Origin: Diogma glabrata
Lineage: Eukaryota; Arthropoda; Insecta; Diptera; Cylindrotomidae
Direction: 5' to 3'
DNA length: 64,000 bases
Assembly (NCBI GenBank): GCA_963693315.1
Contig: OY856186.1
Location: forward strand, 283,894,944 to 283,958,943
The notes beneath the pieces are model-generated. The model was not told where the DNA came from, made no database searches, and saw only the letters and a program-made list of their open reading frames with translations. Shown here one piece after another: positions 12,053 to 24,000 of the stretch (position 1 is its first letter; every line of letters begins with the position of its first letter). The translations under genes were made by a program, and so were the position numbers.

Positions 12053-15000
12053 CTAGAAAAATTAATATAGATATACTTTCAAAATGTTATTTTAATTCAC
12101 TTTTTTCAACTTACTTGCAATGAACCAACATTGGACCAACTTGACTATTTGCCTTAATTATATTTCCGACAACAGAACGTACGCGACGACGAAATTCTAA
12201 AATTGCATTTGAAAATGGGCATGTGTGCGAATGCCATTCTGTATAGTGAAATTGTAGTAATTCTCTCTCTTCTATTATTTTCTAATAAAAAATAAAAGTT
12301 ATTTGATAAGGTCAGTAATAAATTTATAATTTTAGTTATAGTCATTTCAAAGGTTGAAGTTAAAGTTTATAATTTTTACTTTTTCGAAAGTGATTCCTTA
12401 CAATCCAAACAATTTTTTGTCACAAAAATACATTTAAAACATTGAATAAATTTTTTTAACTACAAACTTGAGAAATCGTCATTATTGACTCAATTGCTCT
12501 AATGAGAAGTAATTTTTCTCACCCTAGGTCAATAATAATAATAAAAAATTTCCTAAGTTAAAAATAACAAATTTTCTTTTATTTTCAATTTAAATGAACA
12601 AAAAACACAAAACAAACGGATCGTGCCATAGCATCGAAAAATCATACCATCGAAAATCGTTACATCGAAAAATAGCAATAAATTGAAAAATAAAAATCAT
12701 ACTATGTATATTGAAAAATCAAACAACCGAAAATCGAAAATCATAACACCCAAAGTTCACAATGTCGAAAAGTCATTGCATCGAAAAATCGTTACACCGA
12801 ATTTTTTCAATTTACTGAAAATTCGAAATTCGTAAAATCGAATAAAAAATCATATCATCGTAATATTATTACATCGAAAATATTTGATGTAATGAATAAA
12901 TCATTACATCGAAAAATCATATCATCGAAAAACAGGGTGTACACTCCTCACAGATAAAAATATTGTAAATTAAAATGTTAGATGTCAGCAGTATATTGTA
13001 ATAAACTTCGCACAGAATGGGTTAATTTTATTTACTCATTCATTAATTAAAAGTTAACTCCTTTTTCAATCTTTTACTTGTATTGCAAATTGTATTGCAT
13101 AAATTAATGTAAATTGAATTTGTTATACAAATGTTTACATTAATGAATTAAAAGGAGTTACCTAATACATTTTGCATAAATTGAATTTGAGTTCGCTAAT
13201 ACAAATGCAAGTATGAATGAAAACAGGTGTGGCCTATTTCAGATGTACGGACTACGTAGTATTGATTTCTAGTGGATTATAGAAGTTTCGATTTATTTAT
13301 TTTTCGATATAAATAAGCAAACAAAAATATCAGATAGTCAGTTTTAATTTTGCAATTAAAAGTGTTTTACAAATATTCGAAAGTATAAGGAATAATCGGT
13401 GGTACTTGAGCTTGGGTACTAATAGTAAAGGAATTTGAACTTAGTGGAATAGTAAATACAGATTTTACGATTCCGAATATTATTTGATTCAAATTGTGGA
13501 AAAGCGGTGAAGTTTATCGGACATAAATTGGAGACCCTGGAATTTATTGTAAGGAAAAACGGAAGCTGCTGTAATTTGTTGACAAATAAAGTTTGAGATT
13601 CTGTTAACCAAAGATCTGTCTTTTACTGTCGTGTTGGTTCAATAATCTAAAAGAACCAACGAAGAGTCGTTACAATATGTTAACTGGGCAATTCGATTGA
13701 AAATGCACATTTATTTGTGGATTTTTTTAAAATAAAAATCTTGTATGTCATTGGTGTGAACTAATGAAAAAACTAAATTCTGAATTTTTTATTTTATTGC
13801 TATGAAATGGAGTTAAGCCGTCATGAATGTTTAGTAATTTCTTTTGGTTTACACAGATAATATATTATGTGCTATCTTGTTTTGAAGATAAACATTTACT
13901 TCGGTCTGAAAGACCCCCAACTTTTGTTGGTACGTTTGGGGTCATAACGATTATAACGCAAAAAAAATGTCCGCCTGTCTACCGGTCGCCCGTCCGATCT
14001 AGAAAACGTTGGAGCGATTTGAAAAATTTTTTTTCTCAGAAGAGCCAAAAGGACGATGTGTTCGATAGCTGTACCAGAGTGATGGTACCAGAGTACTGGT
14101 AAAAAATCATGAAGTGTGTAAAACCACGAAAATTAGCATATTTTTTGCTTAAAACGTTTATTCTAAGTGATTACGAGTAGTAACAGTGAATGTGGAGAAA
14201 TCTTGATGGTTGGCATTGGTATGTATGTCATACAAAATTTTGATTTAAAAAAAATCCACAAATAATTGTACATTTTCAAACGAGTTGCCCAATTAACATA
14301 CACTAATTAATTTACAATATTTTTATCTGTGAGGAGAGTACACCCTGTTTTTCGATGATATGATTTTTCGATTGTTGATTTATTTATTACATCGCATATT
14401 TTCGATGTATTGGTATTTCGACGGTACGATTTTTTTTTCGATTTTATGAATTTCGATGATATGATTTTTCGAGTTTGTGAATCAAATTTTCGATTATATG
14501 GTTTTCGGTGATGTGATCTATCGACGCTATGACTTCTAGACGTAATGAACTTTCGGTGATATGATCTTTCGTTGCTATGACTTTTCGACTTAATGAACTT
14601 TCGATGATATGAAATTCGGTGGTATGAATTTTCGGTTTTGTGATTTCTTGTGATTCGAGGATTTGATTTTTCGATGTTGTGATACGGACTCATTAACAAA
14701 TAATAATTGCATTCCTTTGTTTCGTTTTATTTGTATGAAACTAGACTTCCATGCTACTTGATATATTTTTAAGATATTTAAAAAATGAAATGGAAAATGA
14801 CTAATATCGAAATCTAATCTAATTAAATATGATAATTAGTGTTAGCAGTCAAAAAAATTCTATATATACCACGGTTGAGAATGAATAGACCTCGAACATT
14901 AAAGTTCTCGGTCAATAATAGCTCATTTCTCAACCTTGTTATGTAATGTACTATTAAATCCCTTCCAAAACCCCGATATTGTAAGCCCGCTTGTCTGTTT

Positions 15001-16370
15001 AGCAAAGAAAAATCGTGGTGAGCTTTAGTACCATTTTCAAATTGAAACTATATATAAAAAAATTTAAAAAATTTTTAACGCCATCTTGAAATATAAAACT
15101 CCATATAAAAAAAATAAAAAAAATTTAATTAAAACGCTAATCCATTTTTTTTGCATATGGCAATGTTTATTGTTTTCTTTGCATATGGCGTCCATAAAGC
15201 GGGCTATGAATATTGGGGGTTTTCAAATCCACATATTGGATTTTGATGAATTAAACAAAACACAAAAACTATTGAGATTTTGATAGATATATTTGAGTTC
15301 CATTGATTATTGTTAAACTGTCAATGATATAACGTCAGCGTATGTATGTTTTATTTAGGCTAAACTTACATCTCCATTCTTTTTATAAACATGAAACGTT
15401 CTTATATGAAAATTAGCTAATTGTTCTTCTTTTGCTATCCCTAAAAATATATCACCATAGCTTTCATCTTTATCTTTTGACGGCGGCCAATATTGAACAC
15501 ACATAACCTAAACGATAAAATTTATTTAAAAAAAAATCAAAACCAATTGATGTTTATAATTTACCTTTGTAAAATCAAAAGTTTTTGTTAACATAACGAT
15601 TGCACTAACATTTTCCTGCCATATCATACGCCAGAAATTTAATACAGTTTCTTCAGTTGGACCCTGTGTTACTATATAAGCATTTGGTTTAAGAAGACTC
15701 TAAAATACGAAGTAAACGTATAAATTATGTATACTGAAATTATTATCAATTGATATTAATTTACATCAACATAAGACGCATTTACATAATCAGAATCAGC
15801 AACACCATCAAGTTTTTCCAATACAACCCGATTGTAATCATATGGAATGCATTTTTGATTTTGATTTTTTTCTACATTTGTTTTTCTAGTTGCATGTCGA
15901 CATGTGTTTGTTTCAACTTTAATTGCCGTCTGTAATTAATTATAAGGGAATGGCAAATTAATTCTCTAACAGTTGTCAAACATTTTTAATTTAACAGGTA
16001 TAGTAATATTTAACAATGCTATAGTGTTCACTAATGTTCATTTGTGTAATTAATAGTGTTAATGAAAAATATTGTTTGAAATACTTTTAATTTTTAAAAG
16101 TAGATTTACATAAATAAAATTGTTTTTTTCTCACCACTTCAACAGTTTCATTACGTGTTAATTTGTCATTAAATGAATTTTAATTTCATTTATAACAAAC
16201 TAACTAAACTAACTCTAATAAATTTAATTTTGTATGTATATTATTTGATAATACCTGAAATTCTAATTTATATAAAACAGCAAATTTTCTTCTTTGTTCG
16301 CATAACTTTACAAAATGTCTCAACTCTATGGGTTTATCTGGTATTGTTTGTGATAATGAATTATTTTCAT
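11917..16370 (-). CDS. Receptor-type protein tyrosine phosphatase domain, six exons, partial
   Basis: Six minus-strand exons join without a frame break: 16255–16370, 15765–15929, 15565–15699, 15370–15507, 12115–12281 and 11917–12052, all bounded by AG and GT. Together they give about 285 residues covering most of one classical PTP domain. In order: [15 protein letters not shown], the IPYDYNRV loop, [30 protein letters not shown], the WPD-loop region and the signature HCNDGGGRSG. Such domains dephosphorylate phosphotyrosine in the cytoplasmic part of receptor phosphatases. Here the cysteine and arginine of the C(X)5R motif are kept. The WPD loop reads WHS, the P-loop Ala is Asp, and the phosphotyrosine-loop KNRY reads KNQN, so catalysis is probably lost. 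It looks like a membrane-distal (D2) or pseudophosphatase domain. Transmembrane, extracellular and terminal exons are not visible. The exact orthologue is not settled. Confidence 0.9.
12115..12281 (-). CDS. PTP exon E: altered WPD loop and catalytic cysteine
   Basis: 55 residues plus two bases of a split codon. [16 protein letters not shown] occupies the WPD-loop position, with His-Ser in place of Pro-Asp, so the general acid is missing. The exon ends MLVHC with the catalytic cysteine, then a GTAAG donor. Confidence 0.9.
12615..14695. mobile_element. Foldback family B, in the large phosphatase intron
   Basis: The left arm (about 12615–12975) and right arm (about 14300–14695) are inverted. 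Each is a run of degenerate 14–16 bp units of the type ATCGAAAAATCAT. The inner ends share a block reading GGGTGTACACTCCTCACAG on the left and its near-exact complement on the right. The 130-codon minus frame at 14307–14699 is a translation of the short units. The element lies wholly inside intron 12282–15369. Confidence 0.7.
13676..14298. mobile_element. Nested inverted-repeat element carrying foldback A copy 3
   Basis: Arms 13676–13750 and 14229–14298 are inverted, sharing ATTTATTTGTGGATTTTTTT-like sequence. Between them, 13890–14230 is one arm of foldback family A: CTTCGGTCTGAAAGACC, a CCGTCCGATCTAGAAAAC block, a CGATGTGTTCGATA block and a GTGATTACGAGTAG block in the family order. Confidence 0.6.
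15370..15507 (-). CDS. PTP exon D: CxQYWP block
   Basis: 46 residues in phase 0, beginning [15 protein letters not shown], the KCxxYWP block, and running through [13 protein letters not shown]. The donor is GTAAGT. The next intron is the 3.1-kb one containing a foldback element. Confidence 0.9.
15565..15699 (-). CDS. PTP exon C: TQGP and FWRMIW block
   Basis: 45 residues in phase 0. [20 protein letters not shown] is the most conserved structural block of the PTP family and is intact here. Flanking introns are 65 bp and 57 bp. Confidence 0.92.
15765..15929 (-). CDS. PTP exon B: phosphotyrosine-recognition loop
   Basis: It encodes 55 residues in phase 0. [14 protein letters not shown] corresponds to the family's I-x-PYD-x-x-RV stretch, and [10 protein letters not shown] follows. 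The tyrosine that stacks on phosphotyrosine in active enzymes (the Y of KNRY) aligns with Asn in KNQN. Confidence 0.9.
16255..16370 (-). CDS. PTP exon A: N-terminal helices of the domain
   Basis: Acceptor TTTTCAG precedes the exon at 16370 and donor GTATTA follows 16255. It begins with two bases of a split codon and encodes 38 residues ending LYKLEFQ, including [17 protein letters not shown], the typical start of a PTP domain. Confidence 0.85.
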
Positions 16371-16864
16371 CTGAAAATAAATTAAAAAAATTGTGAAAAC
16401 ATTAATTATCTGAATTATTTGGAAGGACACAAACTGTGGAATGGAAGTAATGTTTAATTTATTAAATCAAAGAAACAATAAAAGTTATTTTCTCAGTTAT
16501 TTGTTATTTAAATAAACCAACAACAAAATGCTTTGCCAGCATCCATGGCAACGTTATCCGATTAAAAAGAAAATCTCACGAGCTCAGCCATATAAACCAT
16601 ACAAAACTGAACTCACTTCACATTATAACTTAATTTTCTACACTACACTATAACTTATTTTATTTTTCTTAACATTAAATAAACTTGTCGTAATTCTTTT
16701 ATTTAGTAAAGCAATTGACTTAGATCTCAACTCTTATATGTTGTATGTAACAACTCCAGTAAATCCCAATACCATAAATTCAATTACAACAATCATGAAA
16801 ATTTAAAAGCAAAAGAAAATGTTCTCCCCTCTTTAACACAAAATAATAGAAAATTCTATAAGGA

Positions 16865-18205
16865 TTTTTAGGTAGATTTCATATAAAAATCTACCTATTG
16901 CAATGGGCTTCATCTCGGAATTTCGGAAAAATTTTGGTGCCAAACGACTATGAATGATAAGCGGAGACGGAAAAACAAAAAAAAAAAATTTATATATATA
17001 TATAACGATATGAGCTATAACGGAATTTACCGGCACTCTCACGATCGCATTTCTTGACCTACAACGAAAATTTTTTCTGTATACGTTGCGGAAAAAAATC
17101 TTTTGGACAAGTTCGCGAACTGGCCATATCCGGGTACAGTTTAAGTGGCTAGAGCCAAAAAAGTCGAAAAATCTAGGGCATTATAACTTCCGTTTGAATC
17201 ATAATATTTTAATAAAATTTATCAATATTGAATATTTAAACATATTTCTATCATTTTTTTCCAAATGACAACCTTGGCGTTCCAGGTTCCTGAAAAATCA
17301 GCTGTTTTAAAAATTTAATAAACTTTGTTTTCCTTGATTTGGCTGAAAATGGCCAATCTCACTTTTGAATATGTACGCATACGTTAACTAGGACATAAAT
17401 CTTTTCAAAATTTAAAAAAAAAATAGTCCAAGTCTAGAGGTTGAGACACCAGGGCTGTTAGAACGAAAACAAACGCAAACGGCCATGCCTTCCTCATTTT
17501 TGAGCTAATGTTATTTAAACTCATATTAACTTTTAGATAAACTTTTCAACTATAACCTCAGAGATTTTCAGTTTTCTAACCCAAGAGGTCTCAATGTAAT
17601 TAGCATTAAACCTAATGCATGCCATTCAATTACAACAACAACTTCCAGAAAAATATAAAAATATCCCATAGAAAAAATATTAAAAAAATTTTCTTTTGTT
17701 TTTTTTCAGTTTTTAGTTTTTTTCGCAAAAATTAAAAAAAAAATTAAAACAAAGCTGAGTCATTATTGTTTTAAATTAAGGAATATTTTCTTATATGCAT
17801 ATTGATTACACATTTACAAAAGTCTTCCTAAATTGTAGATATTTGAATTATTTGAGGGGTAAAAGTTGTTTGACAATTTTAGATTATAAATTATGTGTGG
17901 TGGTGTTGTAGGTGTGACGTTGTGAGAACGTTTATTTGCTTTTTGGTGGATTTAATATGTTATTAAAAGCAGTTTAAGCAAATTAAATAAAACTGTTCCG
18001 AAATCGCATTGATAAAGTAGTTTCCGTTAATGTATAATTAGTTTGGTTTGATAAATTTTTTGGATTATTCTGGACTTGGACTGTTCTACTTAAATTTTTT
18101 ATTTAAACTAATTTGACACATCCAATTCTATTTGTACACAAAGCTGTCTGGTCCCGAAATCTACCTATTTCTAGCGGATATACGTGCCGCTTGGACTTTT
18201 TTTTT
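16865..18205. mobile_element. Helentron/DINE-1-like element, copy 1
   Basis: It begins with a small hairpin (GGTAGATTT … AAATCTACC) and ends with the block CGAAATCTACCTATTTCTAG, then a terminal hairpin (AGCGG … CCGCT) and CTTGGACTTTTT. The 5' and 3' regions are repeated nearly unchanged at 41685–43405, and the 3' region in reverse at 57970–58748. Sub-terminal inverted repeats, an internal TA run (14 nt here, about 16990–17003) and a 3' hairpin suit non-autonomous Helentrons. No Rep/helicase is encoded. The class assignment is inference. Confidence 0.6.
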
Positions 18206-19667
18206 GCTTTTTAGAAGTGCAGATCCAAGCATAATATAACTATAATAGAGAAAAGTCATAAAATAATAATTGTTCTTAATAAATAATCCAATTATGATAT
18301 AAGAAAACAGAAAAAGAATAGGCATTATCCTTTTAGTATTGCTGTAGTGCTAGTATCCTTAACAACAATAACGTTTTTTTTTTGCAAAATTATGTGATCT
18401 TAGCAATAATAATAAAACATGTTTCATTTTGTATAAAGTATGAACTGACAGACAATAAATGAAAACTTGAAATTTAAAAAAAGGACTTTTTTGCTGTCAA
18501 TTTTATTTAAAAAACATAACAGGGTAATAATATAGTGATGGATTAACATTGGAAAAATGTAAAATAATTATAGAATTTTTTGGAATGTAAAAGGTTTATA
18601 ATAACCATGTAGCAAATCCAAGTGTCGTTGGCGTAAATAAATCACTGTCATTGATTTTTGTATTTTGCTTGATTTAGATCTTTCTCGCATTTTTTTTTAC
18701 CATTGATAGATAATTTTTATTTGAATGCCGCACCTAACATTTAGTAATTCATTACTTTTTTGTAACTTAACACTTTTGTTACTTTTTATTATTTTCATGC
18801 TATTTATTTTATAGCAATAATGTGATGTGTATGACATCTTGAATGTGAGTTTTTATACATAAGATTTTGTATGATGAGTTTGATAAACACTCTTTCATAC
18901 TTACATTTCTGGGTGTACGAAAGTGAACCAAGTTCTGCACTACAAGCCTAAACAGGAATCGTCTTGCGCAATTTTTTACCCTCCATTTTACTTGATACCC
19001 TGTAAGACAGATACTTTCTAAGACATTCAATTTTTTTACACAATTTGGCGGTCACCATCATATTCCGATCATCAAAACCACCAGCGATCCAAATCACATA
19101 AAATTTTGCATTCTGGTAATTGAGCAAAGGAGTTTATCGGGCAAAGAGTTACCAATTTCTCATTTTACTCCATTGGGACTTTCTACAGCTCATTTGTGGT
19201 TAATTTACTTCTGGTACGGTGGTTTTTTACACTACAGGCGAAAGTTTTAAATCGGCTTTAATAAAACTTTGGTATATGGTAGTAGTGGCAGTAGTGGTAG
19301 TAGTGGCAATATCTTGATTCATGGATTGCCATGGTGGCAATATTTTGATTCAATTTTGGCCGAAATTGAGATAAGTGGCGGGACGGAGGACTTTCATAGT
19401 GGTTTATTTCAAGCTTCGTATTCGAGTTTGATGGAAATTAATTTATGAGTTCAAAGTAAATTTTTTTAAAATTCTGCGTATCAACTTTCAACTGATCACA
19501 TCCGAAAAAAAATTGTCTTTAACTTCACTGAAATTTACTGAATATGCTATGAAATTTTGTTTTTTAACAGCCACGGCTTATGCTTTTCTTATTTTATTAA
19601 GTAGAACGCATAAACAAATAGTTAGTGTCTTAGTTGATCTTGATATTGGTAGGCGATCTTGATATTG
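18206..19667. other. No gene; short GTAGTG microsatellite
   Basis: A degenerate (GTAGTG)n run lies at about 19272–19310. The rest has no recognised feature, though GAGATAAGTGGCGGGACGGA near 19370 resembles a block of the repeat family starting at 19668. Confidence 0.4.
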
Positions 19668-20576
19668 ATTTTTAGGGTTCTGTTGTTTATACGGAACCCT
19701 ATTGGTAAGAGTAAAACGAATTTTTCACATTATATCGATTATCTCGTAAACTATAAATGCTATGGACCTGAAATTTGAGTAGCTTATAAAACTAACCTGT
19801 CCACATAAGATGACAGATACAAATAAAACTAAAGTTGTTCTAGTTTGGTTTACAAGGTTACGATGTGAGACTTTTGAAAAAATACACTTTTTTATAGATT
19901 CAAGTAGGGTATCGTATGAAAGGGCTTCATTTCAGTATTCCTTAAAAATTTATTTTGGAATTTTGCAACTCACTTTTTTACTTTACCACAATTTGTGAAG
20001 TAATGCAATTGTGTGAAGTAATGCATTCTATCGAGAAAAAAAAATCTTACATACCCCAAATTTTGTTTTTTCTTTTGTTTTGGACCATCCTCTATCTAAA
20101 TAGCCAATACAAATTTTGGTGTACGTCTGTGTGTGGGTGGGTGGGTTGGTGGGTGTGTGGGTCTGTGACCTTTCTGCATAGGATCTTGATGTAACTTTTG
20201 CAAATGATACAAGTTCACTTGAAAATGATAGATCTGGATTCATTTTAAATTTGGACAAAATGGCGGGGGGTCTCCCGAACACCTATAAGTTTAAATCTTG
20301 AATAACTTCTAATCCCGGCTTATGATCTTATGGAAACTTTATATATAACGTTTTAGTACTGTTTCCAATATTTCTGCATACCAACTTCCGTTTTGTCACT
20401 TCCTGTTCAAAAGTTTCTTAGGTGTTTATCCCTACTCTAGCCTACAATTACCGATCGATTGTCATGAAAAGTTGGTAAAAGCTTTCAAGTAACATGAGAA
20501 AGATTTTATCAGCTTTTGGAGTACATTAGATAAGGGGTTGGGGGATCCACCATACAACAGGTGTTATTTTTTGGAA

Positions 20577-22451
20577 GGCTATCACTTTCTCAAAAATAAG
20601 TTTCTATAAAATCACTTTCTATAAAATGACTTTCTATAAATTTATTTTCTATAAATCACTTTCTATAAAATTACTTTCTATAAATTTATTTGTTATAAAA
20701 CTATTTGCTATAAATTCATTTGTTATAAATTCCCTTTTATAAATTAACTTGCTATAGAATCACTTTCTATAAATTCACTTTCTATAAATTCGTTTTCTTT
20801 AAATCATTTAATATAATTCATTTTCTATAAATTTAAATGATATAAATCATTTAATATAATTCATTTTCTATAAATAGATATGTTTAATTTTTCTATAAAT
20901 AGGTATTTTTGAATATTCTATTTATAGATATTTTCAAGTATTCTATAAATAGGTATTTTTGAATATTCTGAATATAATTTTTCGAATCATTAGTGAATTA
21001 CAAAAAGAACAGTGTTACACCGAATTAATTATTAAAAAAAAAATAAAAAAAAAAATGTTAAAAAACACACTTTCAATGAAAACGAACTAAAAACTAAAAA
21101 ATAAATTTTGGATTGACACAATACGATGTCCCAAAGAAACAAAGCTTAAATCTTTTATTAATACCTATGTTTGATTTCAAACTGTAATAAGGAAGTAAAC
21201 ATTTACATATCTTTTTGAACAATTTAACTCAGATGGCAAAATTAGATGTACAGACTAGAATACTATTTAACTACAAGTTTTGTAAGATAAATAATTTTCC
21301 GTTACAGCTTTTTACAAAAAATAAAAGTGGGTGGCGCGGCGCAGTCAGCGTATTGAATGTATTACATCACATTTTGTATTATAAGTAATTTTATAATACT
21401 TTAAAATAGTTAACTCTGAAACTTTCAGAATTTCTTTGCTATAGTATATCACAAAATATATGGTTTTTTCAAAATTAAAAAAAACACTATCTTTGATTTT
21501 TTTTCAAAAAAAGTTTTTAGAGATTTTCAAAAAAACCGGCTTTGAACCAACATAGGGAAGTAGCATATCCAATTATACCTTGTACAATTCTCTTTAAAAT
21601 GAGGGGTCTATCAGCTCTCTAGGTACACAACTTGAGATATTCGAAATTTAAGCTATACAGGTAAGCCCCAAAATGACGATATTCCAAAATTTTGAAAATT
21701 AATTACACAAAAACGGAAAGGGATAAAAAAATTTTGAAAATCGGTTTTTACTTGTATATCACGTACAACTGTACAACATACTGGCAGATCGCAGAAAGAC
21801 TTCTTTGTCCGAACTGCGTACAAATAGAATAGTTTGCCGAAACCCTTAGTCTTAGGTGGCTTCAACCCGCAGAGCTTTGAAGAAAGCGTTAATCAACATC
21901 TTAGAACGCCAGTTGTTGTGTGACCCAGGTCTAGACCTAGGTCTTAAAAGGTATTTATGTGTTGTTGTGACACATATTCTAAACCCTATTACACAACGCA
22001 TTTTATTAAAAAAAAAATATTCATGGCAAACAACAGAAATTGTTTGCCATGAATATTTTTTTTTTCAGTTTTCACAGAGTTTCATAAAAATCTAAAATGG
22101 TCGGGTTGAGTGACTTGTTGGTTTGACATGGAATGACCCTTATATCAATTGAATTTATAGAAAATGAAATATATCAAATGATTTATATCATTTGAATTTA
22201 TAGAAAATGAAATATATCAAATGATTTATATCAATTGAATTTATAGAAAGTGAATTTATAGAAACTGATTTTATAGCAAGTTATTTCTAGAAAGTGAATT
22301 TATAGAAAATAAATTTATAGCAACTAATTTTATAACATATGAATTTATAGAAAGTAATTTTATAGAAAGTGATTTATAGAAAATAAATTTATAGAAAGTC
22401 ATTTTATAGAAAGTGGATTTATAGAAACTGATTTTAGAGAAAGTGACCCGG
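20577..22451. mobile_element. Foldback family C, 1.9 kb
   Basis: The left arm (about 20577–20960) and right arm (about 22140–22451) are inverted and consist of degenerate 16–18 bp units of the form TTTCTATAAAATCAC. The outer ends read TCACTTTCTCAAAAATAAG and a close complement of it. It splits the flanking tandem repeat family, so it inserted later. Its 1.2-kb centre has no recognised gene. Confidence 0.7.
22008..22065. repeat. Perfect hairpin, 26-bp stem, 6-nt loop
   Basis: Arms 22008–22033 and 22040–22065 are exact complements (core TTCATGGCAAACAA), loop CAGAAA. It lies in the centre of foldback C. Confidence 0.9.
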
Positions 22452-23710
22452 TCCCGTTTTTTCCACTATGTTTTTTATGTTTGGTGGGAGCATACAACAT
22501 TCGTTTGTGAATGAATTTTGATGAAACTTTGGAAAAAGATGCAAATATGTATTTCAAGGAACTCATTGATTTTTGAGCGATAGCGAACAAAGTGGTGGAG
22601 GGTCCCCCGAGCACCTGTTTTTTTGAATGCTCAATAGCATCTGTACCTGATAATCGAATTTGAAGAATCTTTGTACATAAGCATTTAGTACGGTTCACAA
22701 CAGTTCTGAATCCTAACTTCTGGTTTTTCCCCTCCGGTAAAAAACTTTTTTTGTACTTTTTTTAAGTTTCTTTCAGTGTCTTTATGCACACTACAGCCTA
22801 CAATAATGAAGTGATTATGATAAAACTTATGAAAAAGGTTCCAATTAGTGTGAGAAGATATTTATCATCTTTTGGGACACATTGGTCAAAGTGGCGAGGG
22901 GTCTACCATACAAATGCTGACTTTTCACACTTTGTTTTTAAAGTTTGCTGGAAGCATCAGACTTCATTCATTAATTTATTTTAATGACACTTTGAAAAAA
23001 GATGGAGACTTAACTGACAAGGAACTGATTAGTTTTTGGACAATATTGGGATAAGTGGTGGGAGGCCTCCCGAACAGCTGTTTATTGTGTCACCATTTTT
23101 TCAATGTTTGTTGGGAGCATACAGCATTCGTTCGTGAATGAATTTTGATGACACTTTGGAGAAAGATGCAAATATGTATGACAATGAACTGATTAGTTTT
23201 TGAGCGACAGTGAACAAAGTGGTGGGGGGTCCCATACACCTGTTTTTTTGAAAGCTCAATAACATCTGTACCTGATAATTGAATTGGATGAAACTTGGTA
23301 CATAAGCATTTAGTACGGTTTACAACAGTTCTGAATCCTAACTTCTGGTATTTTACTTCCGGTAAAAATTTTTGTTTGTAATTTTTTGAAGTTTTTTCGG
23401 TGTCTTTATGCACAATACAGCCTACAATAATGAAGTGATTATGATGAAACCTATGAAAAAGGTTCAATTAATGTGAGAAGATAATTATCATCTTTTGGAA
23501 CATATTGATTAAAGTGGCGGGGGGTCTACCCTACAACTGCTGACTTTTCACACTTTGTTTTTAAAGTTTGTTGGGAGCATACAGACTTCATTCATTAATC
23601 AATTTTAATGAAACTTTGGAAAAAGATGGAGACCTAAATGACAAAGAACTGATTAGATTTTGGACAATATTGGGATATGTGGTAGGGGGCCTCCCAAACA
23701 CCTGTTTATT

Positions 23711-24000
23711 AAATTTTTAATTGTTGATGAACTACTTAAAGTGTTATTCTAATGAACATTTTTTTTTTAAATTGAAATCTTATACACTTTAATAATATTT
23801 TATTTTTCTTAATATATTTTCTGTCTCTAAGAGACCTTCTTCGAAGAATGAATTCTGATTTCTATACTATTCTATTTCTGATTATAGAAATCAGAATTCA
23901 TTTTCTGAAGAAGGTCTCTTAGAGACAGAAAATATATTAAGAAAAATAAAATATGTAATATTAAAGTGTATAAGAAGTCTTTCAATTAAAAAAAAAATTT
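23711..24000. mobile_element. 290-bp hairpin insertion with 12-bp flanking duplication
   Basis: CACCTGTTTATT occurs at 23699–23710 and again at 24001–24012, exactly bounding this insert, whereas sister copies of the host repeat have it once. The insert folds almost end to end: core arms share GAAGAAGGTCTCTTAGAGAC-type sequence over about 90 bp each, around a small loop near 23860–23880. No coding potential. It is either a MITE or a template-switch insertion. Confidence 0.65.

Noticed and set aside
14307..14699. 130-codon Ser/Arg/His-rich minus-strand frame
   Set aside because: It is the translation of degenerate ATCGAAAAATCAT units of foldback B.
20110..20165. GT-rich stretch as a telomere or regulatory element
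   Set aside because: It is a degenerate GTGGGTGGGT run of under 60 bp within a dispersed repeat; no further support.
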